Source: Microvirga mediterraneensis
GTDB lineage: Bacteria > Pseudomonadota > Alphaproteobacteria > Rhizobiales > Beijerinckiaceae
Assembly: GCF_013520865.1 (NCBI RefSeq)
Contig: NZ_JACDXJ010000003.1
Location: 124,001 to 188,000, forward strand
DNA length: 64,000 nt
Direction: 5' to 3'
Shown: positions 1 to 9,627 of the stretch, piece after piece
Position numbering within the stretch: the first letter of the stretch is position 1
Layout: every line of letters starts with the position of its first letter
Notes under the pieces: model-generated
Seen by the model: only the letters and a program-made list of their open reading frames with translations
Databases searched by the model: none
What the model was told of the DNA's origin: nothing
Program-made: the position numbers and the translations under genes

Positions 1-669
1 AATCAGCATCTCGGCTGCTTCTTGAGGATCTCTGAGGTCAGTCCTGCGATGGCTTCGGGGATTCTTGAAGTAACCGACTGCGCCCGCTGCAAAAAACTGC
101 AGAGCTTCGCGTTCTCCTTCCGGCTCTTCCATGTCGGCGAGCGGACCACTTCGCTTATCGAAGGCTTTCATCACAAGTGGCCTGCCGTGTTCGCTCTCTC
201 CGGCCTCGGCAGCCTCTCGAATGGCGATCTCAACAGTTTTGAAGGCTTCGAAGACAGCCGCCTCATAGTGACCGGTGTTGAAAATGTCCAGGCATGTTCT
301 CCGTATGCTCGGGTGCAACATGAAATCAGGTAAGATCTCCCGAAGCCGCATGATGTTGAGTGTCTCGCGAGTGAAGGAGCGCCCTGCTCGCGAAAGCTGA
401 AAGAAGCTGCGCGACTGCTCGATATCCGGAACTATGAGGAGCATCCGCCTCGCCCAAGCGAGTGCCTCCGAGACCACCAGATACAACTCCGTACGCCGGG
501 AACTCGCCCACTCCGTGCGGTACTCATGAATGATTGCTTGTGGCACAGTCGCATCTTGAGGGTGCGTTTCCTCGTAAGTCTGAAGGTAAAAGACGATCTC
601 GGAACCGAGATCCTCGGGCGATGCACTCAGCAGGTCGTCCAAGGTTGGAAAGCGCTCGCGAAAGGCCAT
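1..669 (-). CDS. TIGR02391 (Ymh-like) family protein, 3' end cut by window edge
   Basis: Reading the minus strand from an ATG at 669 gives an open frame of 223 codons with no stop before the window edge. The translated protein has the family pattern: a conserved stretch around residues 125-150 (HPSIRRTCLDIFNTGHYEAA), then VFEAFKTVEIAIREAA, a segment with LVMKAF and GPLADM, and near the end FFAAGAVGYFKNPRSHR. These match what I know of the TIGR02391 (Hypoth_Ymh) family. Its molecular role is unknown, and its members often sit in accessory or defence-rich regions. The start is supported by the frame and N-terminus rather than by a clear ribosome binding site. The frame is complete up to base 1, so the missing part is only the C-terminal end. 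The family call is recognition by eye and the function is not known. Confidence 0.75.
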   Translation of the reverse strand, partial: MAFRERFPTLDDLLSASPEDLGSEIVFYLQTYEETHPQDATVPQAIIHEYRTEWASSRRTELYLVVSEALAWARRMLLIVPDIEQSRSFFQLSRAGRSFTRETLNIMRLREILPDFMLHPSIRRTCLDIFNTGHYEAAVFEAFKTVEIAIREAAEAGESEHGRPLVMKAFDKRSGPLADMEEPEGEREALQFFAAGAVGYFKNPRSHRRTDLRDPQEAAEMLI

Positions 670-1177
670 AGTCCCATCCAGTAGATTCGGCTGTTATCAG
701 AGGTACCATGGGGTATATGGTGACTGCGGTCCCATGGCACTTCGACGAAAGGCCAAGCAGCTTTAAGCCATGGGAAGATTATGCAACTTTCGGCTGGGCA
801 GGATCTAGGGCTCCACAGTCGGCAGTGGACGGTCAAGTCATCTCCTGCTGGCCTTGGACTGGATAAAACGATAAGCCGTTCTGCCGCGGCTGCGTTGAAG
901 TGCTGCTCCTAATCGCCTTTGATGACGCGGGGAAGCGCGCCTGAGACGATGAAGATGACGTCGACCGTTCGAGAGACTTGAGCCCGTGAACTCCGAATTG
1001 ATTGACCAGACGAGCGGCCAGCGGTCGGCGTATTCGGCTAAGCCGGTACGTACAGTCCAGTGGCAACGCCATGGAGTGGGACGTTGGTGACTGGGGATTG
1101 CCCGCTTTCGGCGAGGCGCCGCCTCTCATACAGTCGCGGTAGTTTTCAAATCATGCAGAGGCTGGCATAGCCGAGGG
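670..1177. other. Intergenic, no supported gene
   Basis: This 0.5-kb stretch has no frame with protein-like composition on either strand and no clear repeat or hairpin. It separates two divergently transcribed genes, so promoters for both may lie here, but no convincing -35/-10 pair was recognised. Confidence 0.4.
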
Positions 1178-1798
1178 ATGATGGACAAGCCGACCACCGC
1201 GATTTCCGAGTTCATGAACAACCAAGTGCTGCCAGAGCTCGGACTGCCCGACGACCGAATGCCGGAGGCCGAAGTGGCCCTGCGGCTCGCCGAGTTCATC
1301 CTGTCGCTCCCCGGATCGGGAACGATGGCCAGCGTCGCGATCGACGGGGCCAGCATCAAGGTCGGTGACGCGGTCATATTCGACATCGGACGCTTCATGG
1401 CCGGCACTGGATGGGAGCAGACCAAGGAGCCGCAGGTTGGCCGGAACGCCTGGACCGGCGCTTACCGGCGCGGCGACAAGACCATTCGCGTACACTCGCG
1501 GCCCGGCAAAGGCGACGTGGTCGCCACGGTTGACGGCCGCCGCATCGTCGCTGAATGCAAGAAGGGTCCGCTCGTTCGTAAGCCTGGAAGTCCTGAGTAC
1601 CCGCTCCTCACCACGGCGTTCGGCCAGGCGCTCCTGTTCGACGTCTCTGCCGACGACATCGTGGTCGCCGCAGTGCCGGACACGCCTGTCTTCCGCAAGC
1701 TCGCGGAGAGCTGGCGAAGCCGTCCGCTCGTCAGGCGGGCCGGCATCCGGATCGCCCTCGTGGCCCGTGACGGTGCGGTCTCGGGGCTCGACCTGTAG
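1178..1798 (+). CDS. Hypothetical protein with PD-(D/E)XK nuclease-like core
   Basis: A 206-aa protein with two possible start codons in tandem (ATGATG). The C-terminal half carries the arrangement expected of a PD-(D/E)XK nuclease: Asp113 in KGDVVATVDG, then Glu126 and Lys128 in RRIVAECKKG on the next strand. A Gln follows in AFGQALLFDV, where many restriction-type members keep a conserved Gln. The last part (VRRAGIRIALVARDG) looks like a closing beta strand. What is seen is the motif spacing. The inference is a restriction- or repair-type endonuclease fold acting on DNA. No partner methylase or helicase is next to it. It runs opposite to the TIGR02391-like gene on its left. It could also be an inactive fold member. 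Confidence 0.6.
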   Translation: MMDKPTTAISEFMNNQVLPELGLPDDRMPEAEVALRLAEFILSLPGSGTMASVAIDGASIKVGDAVIFDIGRFMAGTGWEQTKEPQVGRNAWTGAYRRGDKTIRVHSRPGKGDVVATVDGRRIVAECKKGPLVRKPGSPEYPLLTTAFGQALLFDVSADDIVVAAVPDTPVFRKLAESWRSRPLVRRAGIRIALVARDGAVSGLDL

Positions 1799-1906
1799 TG
1801 GGCACAGGATTCGGTAGCGCACGATAGAGGGGCACTCCGTCGCCCTAGGGAGTTGCGGCATGCGAAGGTCGTTCTTGGGCGTGCGCATAATGGGGATCTT
1901 GCGTGC

Positions 1907-2113
1907 CTACGACGCCAGTGCGTCACGCCGGATCTTGACGGGTTGCGTCGGGACATACACCAGCCTCCGGTGCCAGTCGCACCAGCTCGATCCCTCGGGT
2001 GTCGGAGCTCCACAGCAGACGGCGCGACGGGGATCGTCGGAGACGATGTAGCGGCACTGCCGCGTTCCGATCTTGAGAAGTTTAGTTCGTTGTCTGGGGT
2101 CGGGCTCTTGCAT
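1907..2113 (-). CDS. Small GcrA C-terminal-like protein
   Basis: A 68-aa protein. The ATG at 2113 is preceded by AAAGGTG with six bases between, a good ribosome binding site, so I prefer it to longer upstream starts. The core CRYIVSDDPRRAVCCGAP followed by EGSSWCDWHRR reproduces the Cys-rich C-terminal motif of GcrA, the alphaproteobacterial cell-cycle regulator that works with sigma70 at methylated GANTC sites. The N-terminal helix-turn-helix of GcrA is absent, so this is a C-terminal-motif-only protein. It lies 28 bases downstream of dnaE2 on the same strand and may be read from the same transcript. Whether it binds RNA polymerase is unknown. Confidence 0.65.
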   Translation of the reverse strand: MQEPDPRQRTKLLKIGTRQCRYIVSDDPRRAVCCGAPTPEGSSWCDWHRRLVYVPTQPVKIRRDALAS

Positions 2114-2141
2114 GATGGGCACCTTTGCACGTTCGGCTGGA

Positions 2142-5100
2142 TCAGCGGAAGTCACGTGTCGCGACCCGGATGGCCGGCACCTCGGCCCGCTGCTCGGGGA
2201 TCCCAATAGACGGCGCGTCGACGATCTCCTTCGGCCCCTCGCGTAGGCGGTCGCGCGTGCCGATCTTGGCCTCATCACCGCGCCCGTAGCGCATGCTGAG
2301 AGGATCGTCCCTGTCACCGACACTGCGTAGAAGGTCCGACAGGTCGATGAGGTGCTCGGCGATGAGATGGGTCACGCCGCCCTCGCGCTGGTAGTGTCCG
2401 CGGACCGCCATCATGCCCGACGAGAGAATCAGGCGGCGCTGCTTCTCGTAGAGCGAGGGCCACACGATGACGTTCGCTACGTCGGTCTCGTCCTCGATCG
2501 TCATGAACATGACTCCCTTGGCGGAGCCCGGCTTCTGGCGCACGAGCACCAGGCCGGCGACCGTCACCCGCTGTCCGTCTCGGGCGCGGTGGAGGTCGGC
2601 GCAGCTCCGGATCCGGCGCTCGCGCAGCTCAGCGCGCAGGAAGGCGAGGGGGTGCTGGCGCAGGGTCAGGCCCTTCGAGCGGTAGTCCTCGACGACCTCC
2701 CGCCCCTCCGTCATGGGCGTCAGTGCAACGGTCGGCTCGGCCGCCTCGGAGCGGATCACGCGGTCGCGCTCGTCGGCCGCCGCGAACAGCGGCATCACCT
2801 CGTCCGACAGGCCTTTGATCGTCCAGAGCGCGTCGCGCCGGTTGACGCCCAGAGAGCCAAAGGCATCTCCGTCAGCCAAGCGCTCGAGGGCCAGTACGGG
2901 AATCCCGGCCCGCTGCCAGACGTTCTCAATCGACGTGTAAGGCGTATCGCCCCGCGCGATCGGGATCATGCCGCCGTCGGCGTTGGCAAGGCCCCGCACC
3001 AGGCGTAGGCCGAGGCGCACGGCGAAGCGGTAGCGGTTGCGCGTCGGCTCCAGGGTGGAGTCCCAGCGGGAATGGTTGACGTCGACGGGCCGGATCTCGA
3101 CCCCATGCGCCCTGGCATCCCGCACAAGCTGCGCCGGGGCGTAGAAGCCCATCGGTTGTGCGTTCAGGATGGCACAGCAGAACACGTCGGGATGGTGCCT
3201 CTTCATCCACGACGAGGCGTAGGCGATCTTGGCGAACGAGGCCGCATGGCTCTCCGGGAAGCCGTAGGAGCCGAAGCCCTCGAGCTGCTTGAAGGCGCGC
3301 TCGGCGAACTCCTGGTCGTAGCCCCTGGCCGTCATTCCCTGCACGAGCTTGTCGCGGAACTTGGTGACGCCGGCGGTCAGCTTGAAGGTCGCCATGGCGC
3401 GCCGGAGCTGGTCGGCCTCAGAGGGTGTGAAGCCGGCGCACTCGATCGCAACCCGCATCGCCTGCTCCTGGAACAGCGGCACGCCGAGAGTCTTCTCGAG
3501 AACGCGTTGCAGCTCAGGACGCGGGTATTCCGGCTTCTCATGTCCTTCCCGTCGACGCAGGTACGGGTGCACCATGTCGCCCTGGATTGGCCCAGGCCGG
3601 ACGATCGCGACCTGGATGACGATGTCGTAGAAGTTCTCAGGCTTGATCCTCGGCAGCATGGCCATCTGGGCCCGGCTCTCGATCTGGAAGACACCGATCG
3701 TGTCAGCCTTCTGGATCATCGCGTAGGTCTTCGCGTCATCCAATGGGATCGAGGCGAGGGCGCGGTCCTCTCCCTTGTGCTCGCGCAGCAGGTCGAAGGC
3801 GCGGCGCATGCAACCCAGCATGCCGAGGCCCAGCACATCGACCTTCATGAACTTCAGGGTGTCGATATCGTTCTTGTCCCACTCGATGACCTGACGGTTC
3901 TCCATCGCCGCCGGCTCGATCGGCACCAGATCGTCGAGACGTTCCTGGCTGAGCACGAACCCGCCCGGGTGCTGTGAGAGATGGCGCGGCGCGCCAATGA
4001 GTTCCGAGGCGAGCTCCAGTGTCATGCGCAGGCGGGGATCGGCGAGATTGAGGTTGAGCTCCTTCGCCTCGGCCTCCGTCACGCCGCCGTTGCCCCAGCC
4101 CCAGACGAGACCGGACAGGCCTGCTGTCACATCCTCCGGGACACCAAGGACCTTGCCGACCTCACGCACGGCTCCGCGGGCGCGGTAGCAGGTCACGACG
4201 GCCGTAAGTGCTGCGCGGTGGCGGCCATAGGTGTCGTAGATCCACTGAATCACCTCTTCGCGACGTTCATGCTCGAAGTCGACATCGATGTCCGGCGGCT
4301 CGCGCCGCTCCTGGCTGACGAAGCGTTCGAAGAGGAGGTCGTGCTCGGTCGGATTGATCGAGGTGATGCCGAGCACGTAGCACACGGCGGAGTTCGCCGC
4401 TGAGCCGCGTCCCTGGCACAGGATGCCCCGGCCTTTGGCGAACGACACGATGGCATGCACCGTGAGGAAGTAAGGCGCGTAGCCGAGCTCCTCGATCAGG
4501 TGGAGCTCGTGGCGGCAGGTCATCGCGACGACATCGGGCACGCCGTCCGGGTAGCGCTTCGCCACGCCCTCCCAGGTCAACCGCTCGAGCTTCTCCTGCG
4601 CAGTTTCGCCCGGCTCCGTCTCGCTCGGGTACTGGTAACGCAGCTCGTCAAGGCTGAACGTGCAACGGTCGAGCACCTCGCGGATACGTCCGAACGCCTC
4701 CGGATGGCGCTCGAACAGCCGCTGCATCTCGACTGGGTCTTTCAGATATCGGTCGGCATGGCGGTCGAGCCGGAACCCGGCTTGGTCGATGGTGCAGCGC
4801 TGGCGGATGCACGAGACCACGTCCTGAAGGCGGCGGCGCGAGGGGTGGTGGTAGAGCACGTCGCCCATGGCGACCGTCGGCACCTTCGCCGCCTGTGCGG
4901 CCTGCTCGACATAGTAAAGCCGGAGGTGCTCGTTGGGCGCGAAGCGGCGGATCAGGGCCATGTAGGCGCGGTCTCCGAAGGTGGCCTTGAGACGCGCGAG
5001 GTTGGTCCGCAGCTCGTCGTCGGCCTCGTCGCCGAGAAGGATGGCGATAAGGCCTTTGTTCCACGCAACCACGTCCTCCCACTGCAACAGACACTTGCCC

Positions 5101-5402
5101 TTGCCGCCGCGGGTCTTGCCGATGCTGAGCAGCCGACACAGGCGCGAGTAGGCGGCGCGGTCGGTCGGATAGACGAGCAGGGATGTGCCGTCGGTGAGAT
5201 CGAGGCGGCAGCCGACGATCAGCCGCACACCGGTTTCCTTCGACGCCTCATAGGCGCGCACGATGCCGGCGAGCGAGTTGCGGTCGACAATCCCGAGCGC
5301 CCGGATGCCGAGGAGCTTCGCTTGCTCGAACAGCTCGGCGGGGCTCGACGCACCGCGTAGGAAGCTGAAATGCGTCGTGACCTGGAGCTCGGCGTACATC
5401 AT
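2142..5402 (-). CDS. dnaE2: Error-prone DNA polymerase III alpha subunit DnaE2 (ImuC)
   Basis: A 1086-aa protein, the usual size for DnaE2. It is the translesion polymerase of the SOS mutasome and works with ImuA and ImuB at stalled forks in the cytoplasm. The N-terminal PHP domain begins at once ([19 protein letters not shown]). The palm has [15 protein letters not shown] near residue 350, [13 protein letters not shown] with two catalytic aspartates near residue 370, and [10 protein letters not shown] near residue 520 with the third. An OB-fold lies around residues 940-1015. I chose the ATG at 5402 because the family starts this way and because the open frame upstream overlaps imuB. The start is 16 bases after the imuB stop, so the genes are one operon. 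The insertion in imuA upstream probably reduces its SOS expression. Confidence 0.95.
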   Translation of the reverse strand: MMYAELQVTTHFSFLRGASSPAELFEQAKLLGIRALGIVDRNSLAGIVRAYEASKETGVRLIVGCRLDLTDGTSLLVYPTDRAAYSRLCRLLSIGKTRGGKGKCLLQWEDVVAWNKGLIAILLGDEADDELRTNLARLKATFGDRAYMALIRRFAPNEHLRLYYVEQAAQAAKVPTVAMGDVLYHHPSRRRLQDVVSCIRQRCTIDQAGFRLDRHADRYLKDPVEMQRLFERHPEAFGRIREVLDRCTFSLDELRYQYPSETEPGETAQEKLERLTWEGVAKRYPDGVPDVVAMTCRHELHLIEELGYAPYFLTVHAIVSFAKGRGILCQGRGSAANSAVCYVLGITSINPTEHDLLFERFVSQERREPPDIDVDFEHERREEVIQWIYDTYGRHRAALTAVVTCYRARGAVREVGKVLGVPEDVTAGLSGLVWGWGNGGVTEAEAKELNLNLADPRLRMTLELASELIGAPRHLSQHPGGFVLSQERLDDLVPIEPAAMENRQVIEWDKNDIDTLKFMKVDVLGLGMLGCMRRAFDLLREHKGEDRALASIPLDDAKTYAMIQKADTIGVFQIESRAQMAMLPRIKPENFYDIVIQVAIVRPGPIQGDMVHPYLRRREGHEKPEYPRPELQRVLEKTLGVPLFQEQAMRVAIECAGFTPSEADQLRRAMATFKLTAGVTKFRDKLVQGMTARGYDQEFAERAFKQLEGFGSYGFPESHAASFAKIAYASSWMKRHHPDVFCCAILNAQPMGFYAPAQLVRDARAHGVEIRPVDVNHSRWDSTLEPTRNRYRFAVRLGLRLVRGLANADGGMIPIARGDTPYTSIENVWQRAGIPVLALERLADGDAFGSLGVNRRDALWTIKGLSDEVMPLFAAADERDRVIRSEAAEPTVALTPMTEGREVVEDYRSKGLTLRQHPLAFLRAELRERRIRSCADLHRARDGQRVTVAGLVLVRQKPGSAKGVMFMTIEDETDVANVIVWPSLYEKQRRLILSSGMMAVRGHYQREGGVTHLIAEHLIDLSDLLRSVGDRDDPLSMRYGRGDEAKIGTRDRLREGPKEIVDAPSIGIPEQRAEVPAIRVATRDFR

Positions 5403-5418
5403 GCGGAAAGGCTTTCGG

Positions 5419-6921
5419 TCATGCGAAGAAGCCGTGCAGCCACCAGCGCCCGCCCTCGGCGGCCGGCGCGTCACGGAAGACCCAGAAGCGGCCGCCGCGG
5501 TCGGTCTCGAGGCGGTAGTAGTCCCGCGATGGGCCGTCCGTGTCGCCCGCCCACCACTCGGGGGCGATGCGCTCCGGCCCATCCGCGTGCGTGACTTTGT
5601 GCCGGACCTTGCGCCACACGATCAGCGCCGGCGGGTGGTCCGGCAGCAGCGCCGTCGCGACCACGGGCTCAGGCGGGTCGAGGAGCCGCGTTGGCCGGGG
5701 CAGGTTCTCCGGCCAGGTGGCGTCTGTCAACGGTGCGAGCGCGGGCACCTTCCGTACCATCCTCTCCGGCACGAGCGTCTGCACCGGCTCCAGCCGGTAC
5801 ACGCGATGGGCACCGACCTTCGCGCCGAGCCGGTCGACGAGGCGGCTCATGTCCACATCCGGCGCGGACACGCCGGCGATGCCGCGCACCTCAACTTGAG
5901 TCTCGGACAGCAGCTCGGTCTTGCTGGCGATGAGCACCATCTCCTCTATGCCGAAGCCTGGATCGACGGTCTCAAGCCGCTCGTCGAAGAGCTTCGCCAG
6001 GTGCGCGTGGTCGCGTGATGCCTTCGCGGTGCCGACGCGGAGGTTGGCGCCTTTCTGGTCGATGCGGCGCAGGATCAGGTCGAGCCGGCGCACGCCCAGG
6101 CCTCTCCTGACGAGTTGCGCACAGAGGTCCTCGGCAAGGCGCCGCACTACGTCCTTCAGCACCTCGAGCCTGCCGATTGGTTCGGCAAAGGCGAGCGTCG
6201 AGAGGGGGGTCTCCTCCGGAATCAGCGGGTTGATCGGCTCGAAGGCATGGCCCATCGCCTGGTCCAGCCGCAGCGCTACGTCCTTGCCGAAGCGGCGCAC
6301 CATCGGCGCGCGCGGCATGGCCGCGAGCTGTCCGATCCGCTCCACCCCGAGTCGCTGCATGCTGCTGATCGACTGGGGCGGGATCCGCAGCGCGGCGACG
6401 GGGAGCGTCGCTACAGCCTCGATGGATCGACCGACCGGGATGACTCCACCACCGCGGAAGCGGGCGACGGCCCACGCCGCCCCGGGCGCGTCGGCAACCG
6501 CCGCTCGAGCGGTCACGCCCTGGCTGTTCAATCGACCCAGTAGGTGCTCGAGGAGAGCCTCCTCGCTGCCAAAGAGGTGGGCGCAACCGGCGATGTCGAT
6601 CCACACGCCGTCGGGCGGATCGGGCGCGACCACTGGCGAGTAGCCGATCGCCCAGCGCGCCAACTCGCGCAGTGCTGCGTCGTCCTCCTCGGGCGTGGCG
6701 TCCCAGACGTGGAGCCCCGGGACCATCGCCTGGGCTTGCGCAACGGCCATACCGGCCTGAAGGTCGAGCCGCTGCGCGGCCGGGCAGGCGGCGGCAACCA
6801 TGCGGCGCGATCCTGCAGTCTGCACAGTCACGAGCGGCTCATCGCGCGATGGCTCGCCGTACCGCCGCCGGATCCGGTCGACCGGCCAGTGCGGCAGCCA
6901 GAGCGAGACGACCCTTCGCAT
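5419..6921 (-). CDS. imuB: ImuB, Y-family polymerase-like mutasome protein
   Basis: About 500 aa from the ATG at 6921. ImuB is a catalytically dead Y-family polymerase homologue that bridges ImuA, DnaE2 and the sliding clamp. The start [19 protein letters not shown] is the usual N-terminus, and the palm, thumb and little-finger order is recognisable through [14 protein letters not shown] and [23 protein letters not shown]. The frame is also open to an ATG at 6972, but the codons above 6925 come from the end of an inserted IS110 element, so 6921 is the ancestral start. In the reconstructed ancestor a GGAGG inside imuA lies six bases before this ATG. The insertion has moved that site about 1.4 kb away, so translation today may be poor or may use an element-derived start (6963 or 6972). 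Confidence 0.9.
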   Translation of the reverse strand: MRRVVSLWLPHWPVDRIRRRYGEPSRDEPLVTVQTAGSRRMVAAACPAAQRLDLQAGMAVAQAQAMVPGLHVWDATPEEDDAALRELARWAIGYSPVVAPDPPDGVWIDIAGCAHLFGSEEALLEHLLGRLNSQGVTARAAVADAPGAAWAVARFRGGGVIPVGRSIEAVATLPVAALRIPPQSISSMQRLGVERIGQLAAMPRAPMVRRFGKDVALRLDQAMGHAFEPINPLIPEETPLSTLAFAEPIGRLEVLKDVVRRLAEDLCAQLVRRGLGVRRLDLILRRIDQKGANLRVGTAKASRDHAHLAKLFDERLETVDPGFGIEEMVLIASKTELLSETQVEVRGIAGVSAPDVDMSRLVDRLGAKVGAHRVYRLEPVQTLVPERMVRKVPALAPLTDATWPENLPRPTRLLDPPEPVVATALLPDHPPALIVWRKVRHKVTHADGPERIAPEWWAGDTDGPSRDYYRLETDRGGRFWVFRDAPAAEGGRWWLHGFFA

Positions 6922-6925
6922 CGCA

Positions 6926-8294
6926 TGTGTGGACAGCCCTCGGGGCGCAAGTGGTTTTTCCATAATCAGCATCCGGAACGAGTGCGTTCATGTGTCCGGC
7001 CTGTTCGCGCGATCTGCATGACCGCTGGCCCAGATGGGTTCCGCCGAAAACTCCCCAAACAAGCCTACGGCGTCGCAATGCGCCTGTGCGATGCAAGGGG
7101 TGCCTTTTCGTCGGCTCGACCGAATGCCATCTCCTGGAAGTGCCCTTTGCGCTCCTATGAGGATGACGAACGGTCAGGCAGTACGAGCAGGGTGCCGGTA
7201 CTCCTCTCCATTCATCATCATGGCCCATGCGATGCGGGCCATCTTGTTCGCCAGGGCGACGGCCGCGAGCTTGCGCGGCCGTCGCTCCAGCAATGACAAC
7301 AGCCATGACGTTGCGGCCTTACTGCCGTTTACGGCATGCCTCACAACCGCCATTGCGCCAACCACCAGTAGTTGACGGATGCGCTCATGGCCGGCGCGTG
7401 AAATACCACCCAGCCTGTGCTTGCCGCCGCTTGAATGCTGCTTTGGTGTCAGCCCGAGCCAGGCCGAGAAGTGACGACCGGACTTGAATTGCTGGGGATC
7501 GACTTGGAGTGCCAATGTGGGCGAAGAAATCGCGCCGATTCCCGGGACCGCCGAGAGCAGTTGAGCCACCGGATGGCTCTTCTGTTGTGTAACCAGCCGG
7601 CGATCAATCTCTTCAAGCTGACTATCAAGATAAGCGATCTGTTTGCCGAGTTGAGCCAGCGCCGTTTTCGCGGTCGGCGGGACGTCCAGGCTGGCCTCGA
7701 TCACTTCAAGGAGTTTCTCAACGCGGTGGAGGCCCTTCGCGGCCACGACCCCGAACTCGGCCGCATGACCGCGAAGCGAGTTGACCAGAGCGGTGCGCTG
7801 CTCGACCAAGATCTGCCGGCTATTGAGTTCGATCCCATCTGCCTGCATCTCTGCTGACTTGAGAGGGACAAAGCGCATGTTCGGCCGTGATGCAGCCTCG
7901 CTGATGGCCTCGGCGTCGTTCCGATCGTTCTTGGAACGCTTCACGAACGGCTTCACATATTGCGGAGGGATGAGCTTTACCTCATGGCCCATGCTGCTGA
8001 GCAGGCGGCCCCAATGGTGCGAGCCGCCGGTCGCTTCCAACACGACAACCGTCGGTGGCAGCTTAGAGAAGAATGTCTGGAACTGGCTTCGGCTTAGATC
8101 TCGCCGGACGACCGGATGCTCGTCATTGTCAACAGCGTGAATTGTAAAGACTGATTTCGACGTATCAACCGCAACCCGCTTAAATTGCATGGTGGATGTT
8201 CCTTCCTTTGACGAGCTCCTCGTCATTAGTGGCCCCTGATCCTTGTTCTGGGCAAGAATCAGGGACGAGGGACATAAGGGGCTGTCCACCCCAA
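6926..8294 (-). mobile_element. IS110-family insertion sequence in imuA
   Basis: The element is about 1369 bp. Near its ends are matching inverted sequences: GTGGACAGCCC at 6929-6939 and its reverse complement GGGCTGTCCAC at 8279-8289. On the imuA strand the junctions are GAGGCCTG then TTGGGGTGG on one side and CCACACA then TGCGATGCG on the other, with only the dinucleotide TG shared. This fits the family, which leaves very short or no target duplications. It carries one transposase gene. Confidence 0.85.
7174..8190 (-). CDS. IS110-family transposase
   Basis: A 338-aa DEDD transposase starting at MQFKRVAVDTSKSVF (ATG at 8190). The N-terminal RuvC-like catalytic domain shows the first Asp in AVDTSKS, an acidic residue in VVLEATGGSHHWGR and the DRNDAEAI segment. 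The C-terminal transposase_20 part has SAVPGIGAISSPTLA and GLTPKQHSSGGKHRLGGISR, ending in a helical stretch. Length and domain order are normal, so the enzyme looks intact and the element may be active. The frame is open to 8325 upstream, but those codons precede the conserved start. It lies on the same strand as the disrupted imuA gene. Confidence 0.92.
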   Translation of the reverse strand: MQFKRVAVDTSKSVFTIHAVDNDEHPVVRRDLSRSQFQTFFSKLPPTVVVLEATGGSHHWGRLLSSMGHEVKLIPPQYVKPFVKRSKNDRNDAEAISEAASRPNMRFVPLKSAEMQADGIELNSRQILVEQRTALVNSLRGHAAEFGVVAAKGLHRVEKLLEVIEASLDVPPTAKTALAQLGKQIAYLDSQLEEIDRRLVTQQKSHPVAQLLSAVPGIGAISSPTLALQVDPQQFKSGRHFSAWLGLTPKQHSSGGKHRLGGISRAGHERIRQLLVVGAMAVVRHAVNGSKAATSWLLSLLERRPRKLAAVALANKMARIAWAMMMNGEEYRHPARTA

Positions 8295-9016
8295 CAGGCC
8301 TCCAGGATCCAGGAACGGGGAGCACCGCCGCGGCAGCGCACGAGGTCGACCTGCCACTTCGCGCGGCCGAGGCCCGGGGCAGGTTCGGGCTCGGACGGAG
8401 CGGGCGCGATGCGCCATCGGGTAACTGCGGCTGAGGGAAGGGCAGCCAGATCCTTCTCGCTGACAGTCCACCAGCGCCGCAGGATGAGCGCGGTGACGCC
8501 GGACCCTTCCGCCGCCAGCTGCAAGCGGCGCGATGCTGTTAGCGTCAAGCGGGTCACCTCGCCAACGACGGCGGCGAGGCCGCGTTCGCGCAGGCCCTCT
8601 TCGACGAGGGGCAGCACGTCCCGGTCCCGGCCCGCCTCCGCATAGATGACGCGGCTTGGGAGCAGGCCGGCGCTGGCGAGACCCGGCGCGAACAGATCGC
8701 GCCTCGTCAGGCACCAGAGGACGGGTCCTTTAAGGCGTGCGGCGATCCCGGCGGTAAAAAGGGTCGCGGAGCCGGCGAACTCGGCGGCGGGCCCTGCTTC
8801 GATGACCTCGTGGAACGCCCCGCGTGCGAGGCCGCCACCCGGCAGGTGACTGTCGACAGCGGCGATGCCGAAGGGTAGTGCCGCGCGCGCCTGCACGCTG
8901 CCCTCTAGGCGCTCGATCTTCCGACGTAACTCCGCGACTGTCGCAGAAGTGACAGACGGGACGGCGGGGAGGGCTGGGCGAGGTTGAGGCGACATCGGGT
9001 TCCGGTGCGACAAAGT

Positions 9017-9031
9017 GAACAAATCAAGAAC
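9017..9031 (-). promoter_or_regulatory. LexA box (SOS box) upstream of imuA
   Basis: GAAC at 9017-9020 and GAAC at 9028-9031 are separated by exactly seven bases, which reads GTTC-N7-GTTC on the imuA strand. This is the alphaproteobacterial LexA operator. It lies 21 bases upstream of the imuA ATG at 8995, and its presence argues against a start at 9022. The site indicates DNA-damage induction of the imuA-imuB-dnaE2 operon. Confidence 0.88.
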
Positions 9032-9627
9032 ATGAACAACGCTGCATGGTCAACGTGGGTTGCTCAGGCGGCCCTGTGGATATCGGGGAGGGATGCCCGA
9101 ATCTGCTCAGGGCTGTCGCGTGATTGTTCTGGCCGAAGCCGCTGCTCGCGGGCGCCGCTGGCCGCGCCTGCAAGCGCTTGTGCCTTAGGATCTTCTCGCC
9201 TGCTCGGGCTTGCCGCTCCCATTGATAGTGGTAGCGGCGGATGACCCGGCCGGATTCATGAAAACTGCTGTCTCTGGCGTGGGAGCCTGTACGTGGAGCA
9301 TGGTTTCTCTCCCTTGGCTCACCGATGCGTCACGAGGTCTGAAGACAGCGCCTCAGCCGGGACCTCATTGTATATTTCGCCCAGGCTATAATCGATCTAC
9401 CACATCTCACTTCATGGTTGGGCATTGAACGTAGCCCGGCAGGCCTGCCGCTGACCTCACGCTTTTCGACAGCCGAGAGCGCCCCATGGCAGATTAGCGA
9501 GAAGAAGCCTCGGGTTTGAGGCCAGCAGCTGAGCGGAAACCATATTGCGGGGTTCAGGGTTGCTTATTCCTTCCTCCGCCATGTACCAAAGGCGGGCCTC
9601 CGCAATCCCTTACATTCCCTAGGCTTC
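9032..9627. other. Intergenic, no supported gene
   Basis: About 600 bases between the SOS promoter and a plus-strand CYTH gene. Short frames exist but none has protein-like composition or a convincing start signal. A third GAAC at 9034-9037 lies just beyond the LexA box. I see no other structure. Confidence 0.4.

Larger units (their letters stand above)
6839..8995 (-). pseudogene. imuA: imuA split by an IS110-family element
   Basis: ImuA is the RecA-like accessory protein of the SOS mutasome. The 5' part runs from 8995 to 8295 and ends in SWILEAC. The 3' part runs from 6923 to 6839 and encodes [17 protein letters not shown] and so on to the stop at 6839. Joining 701 and 85 bases gives 786 bases, an exact frame of 261 aa, so nothing was lost except by the insertion. 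The intervening 6926-8294 is the element. The ATG at 8995 is preferred over the one at 9022 because the latter lies within the LexA box. The last 83 bases overlap the imuB start, as is usual in this operon. The 5' fragment could still make a protein with a changed C-terminus. Confidence 0.9.

Noticed and set aside
22..333. A plus-strand 103-codon frame at the left edge
   Set aside because: The minus strand here carries the TIGR02391-type protein with recognisable motifs, and the plus-strand frame is its shadow.
2352..5360. Long plus-strand open frames (2352-3008, 3072-3977, 4455-5360)
   Set aside because: They are antisense to dnaE2, arise from its high GC third positions, and show no domain pattern of their own.
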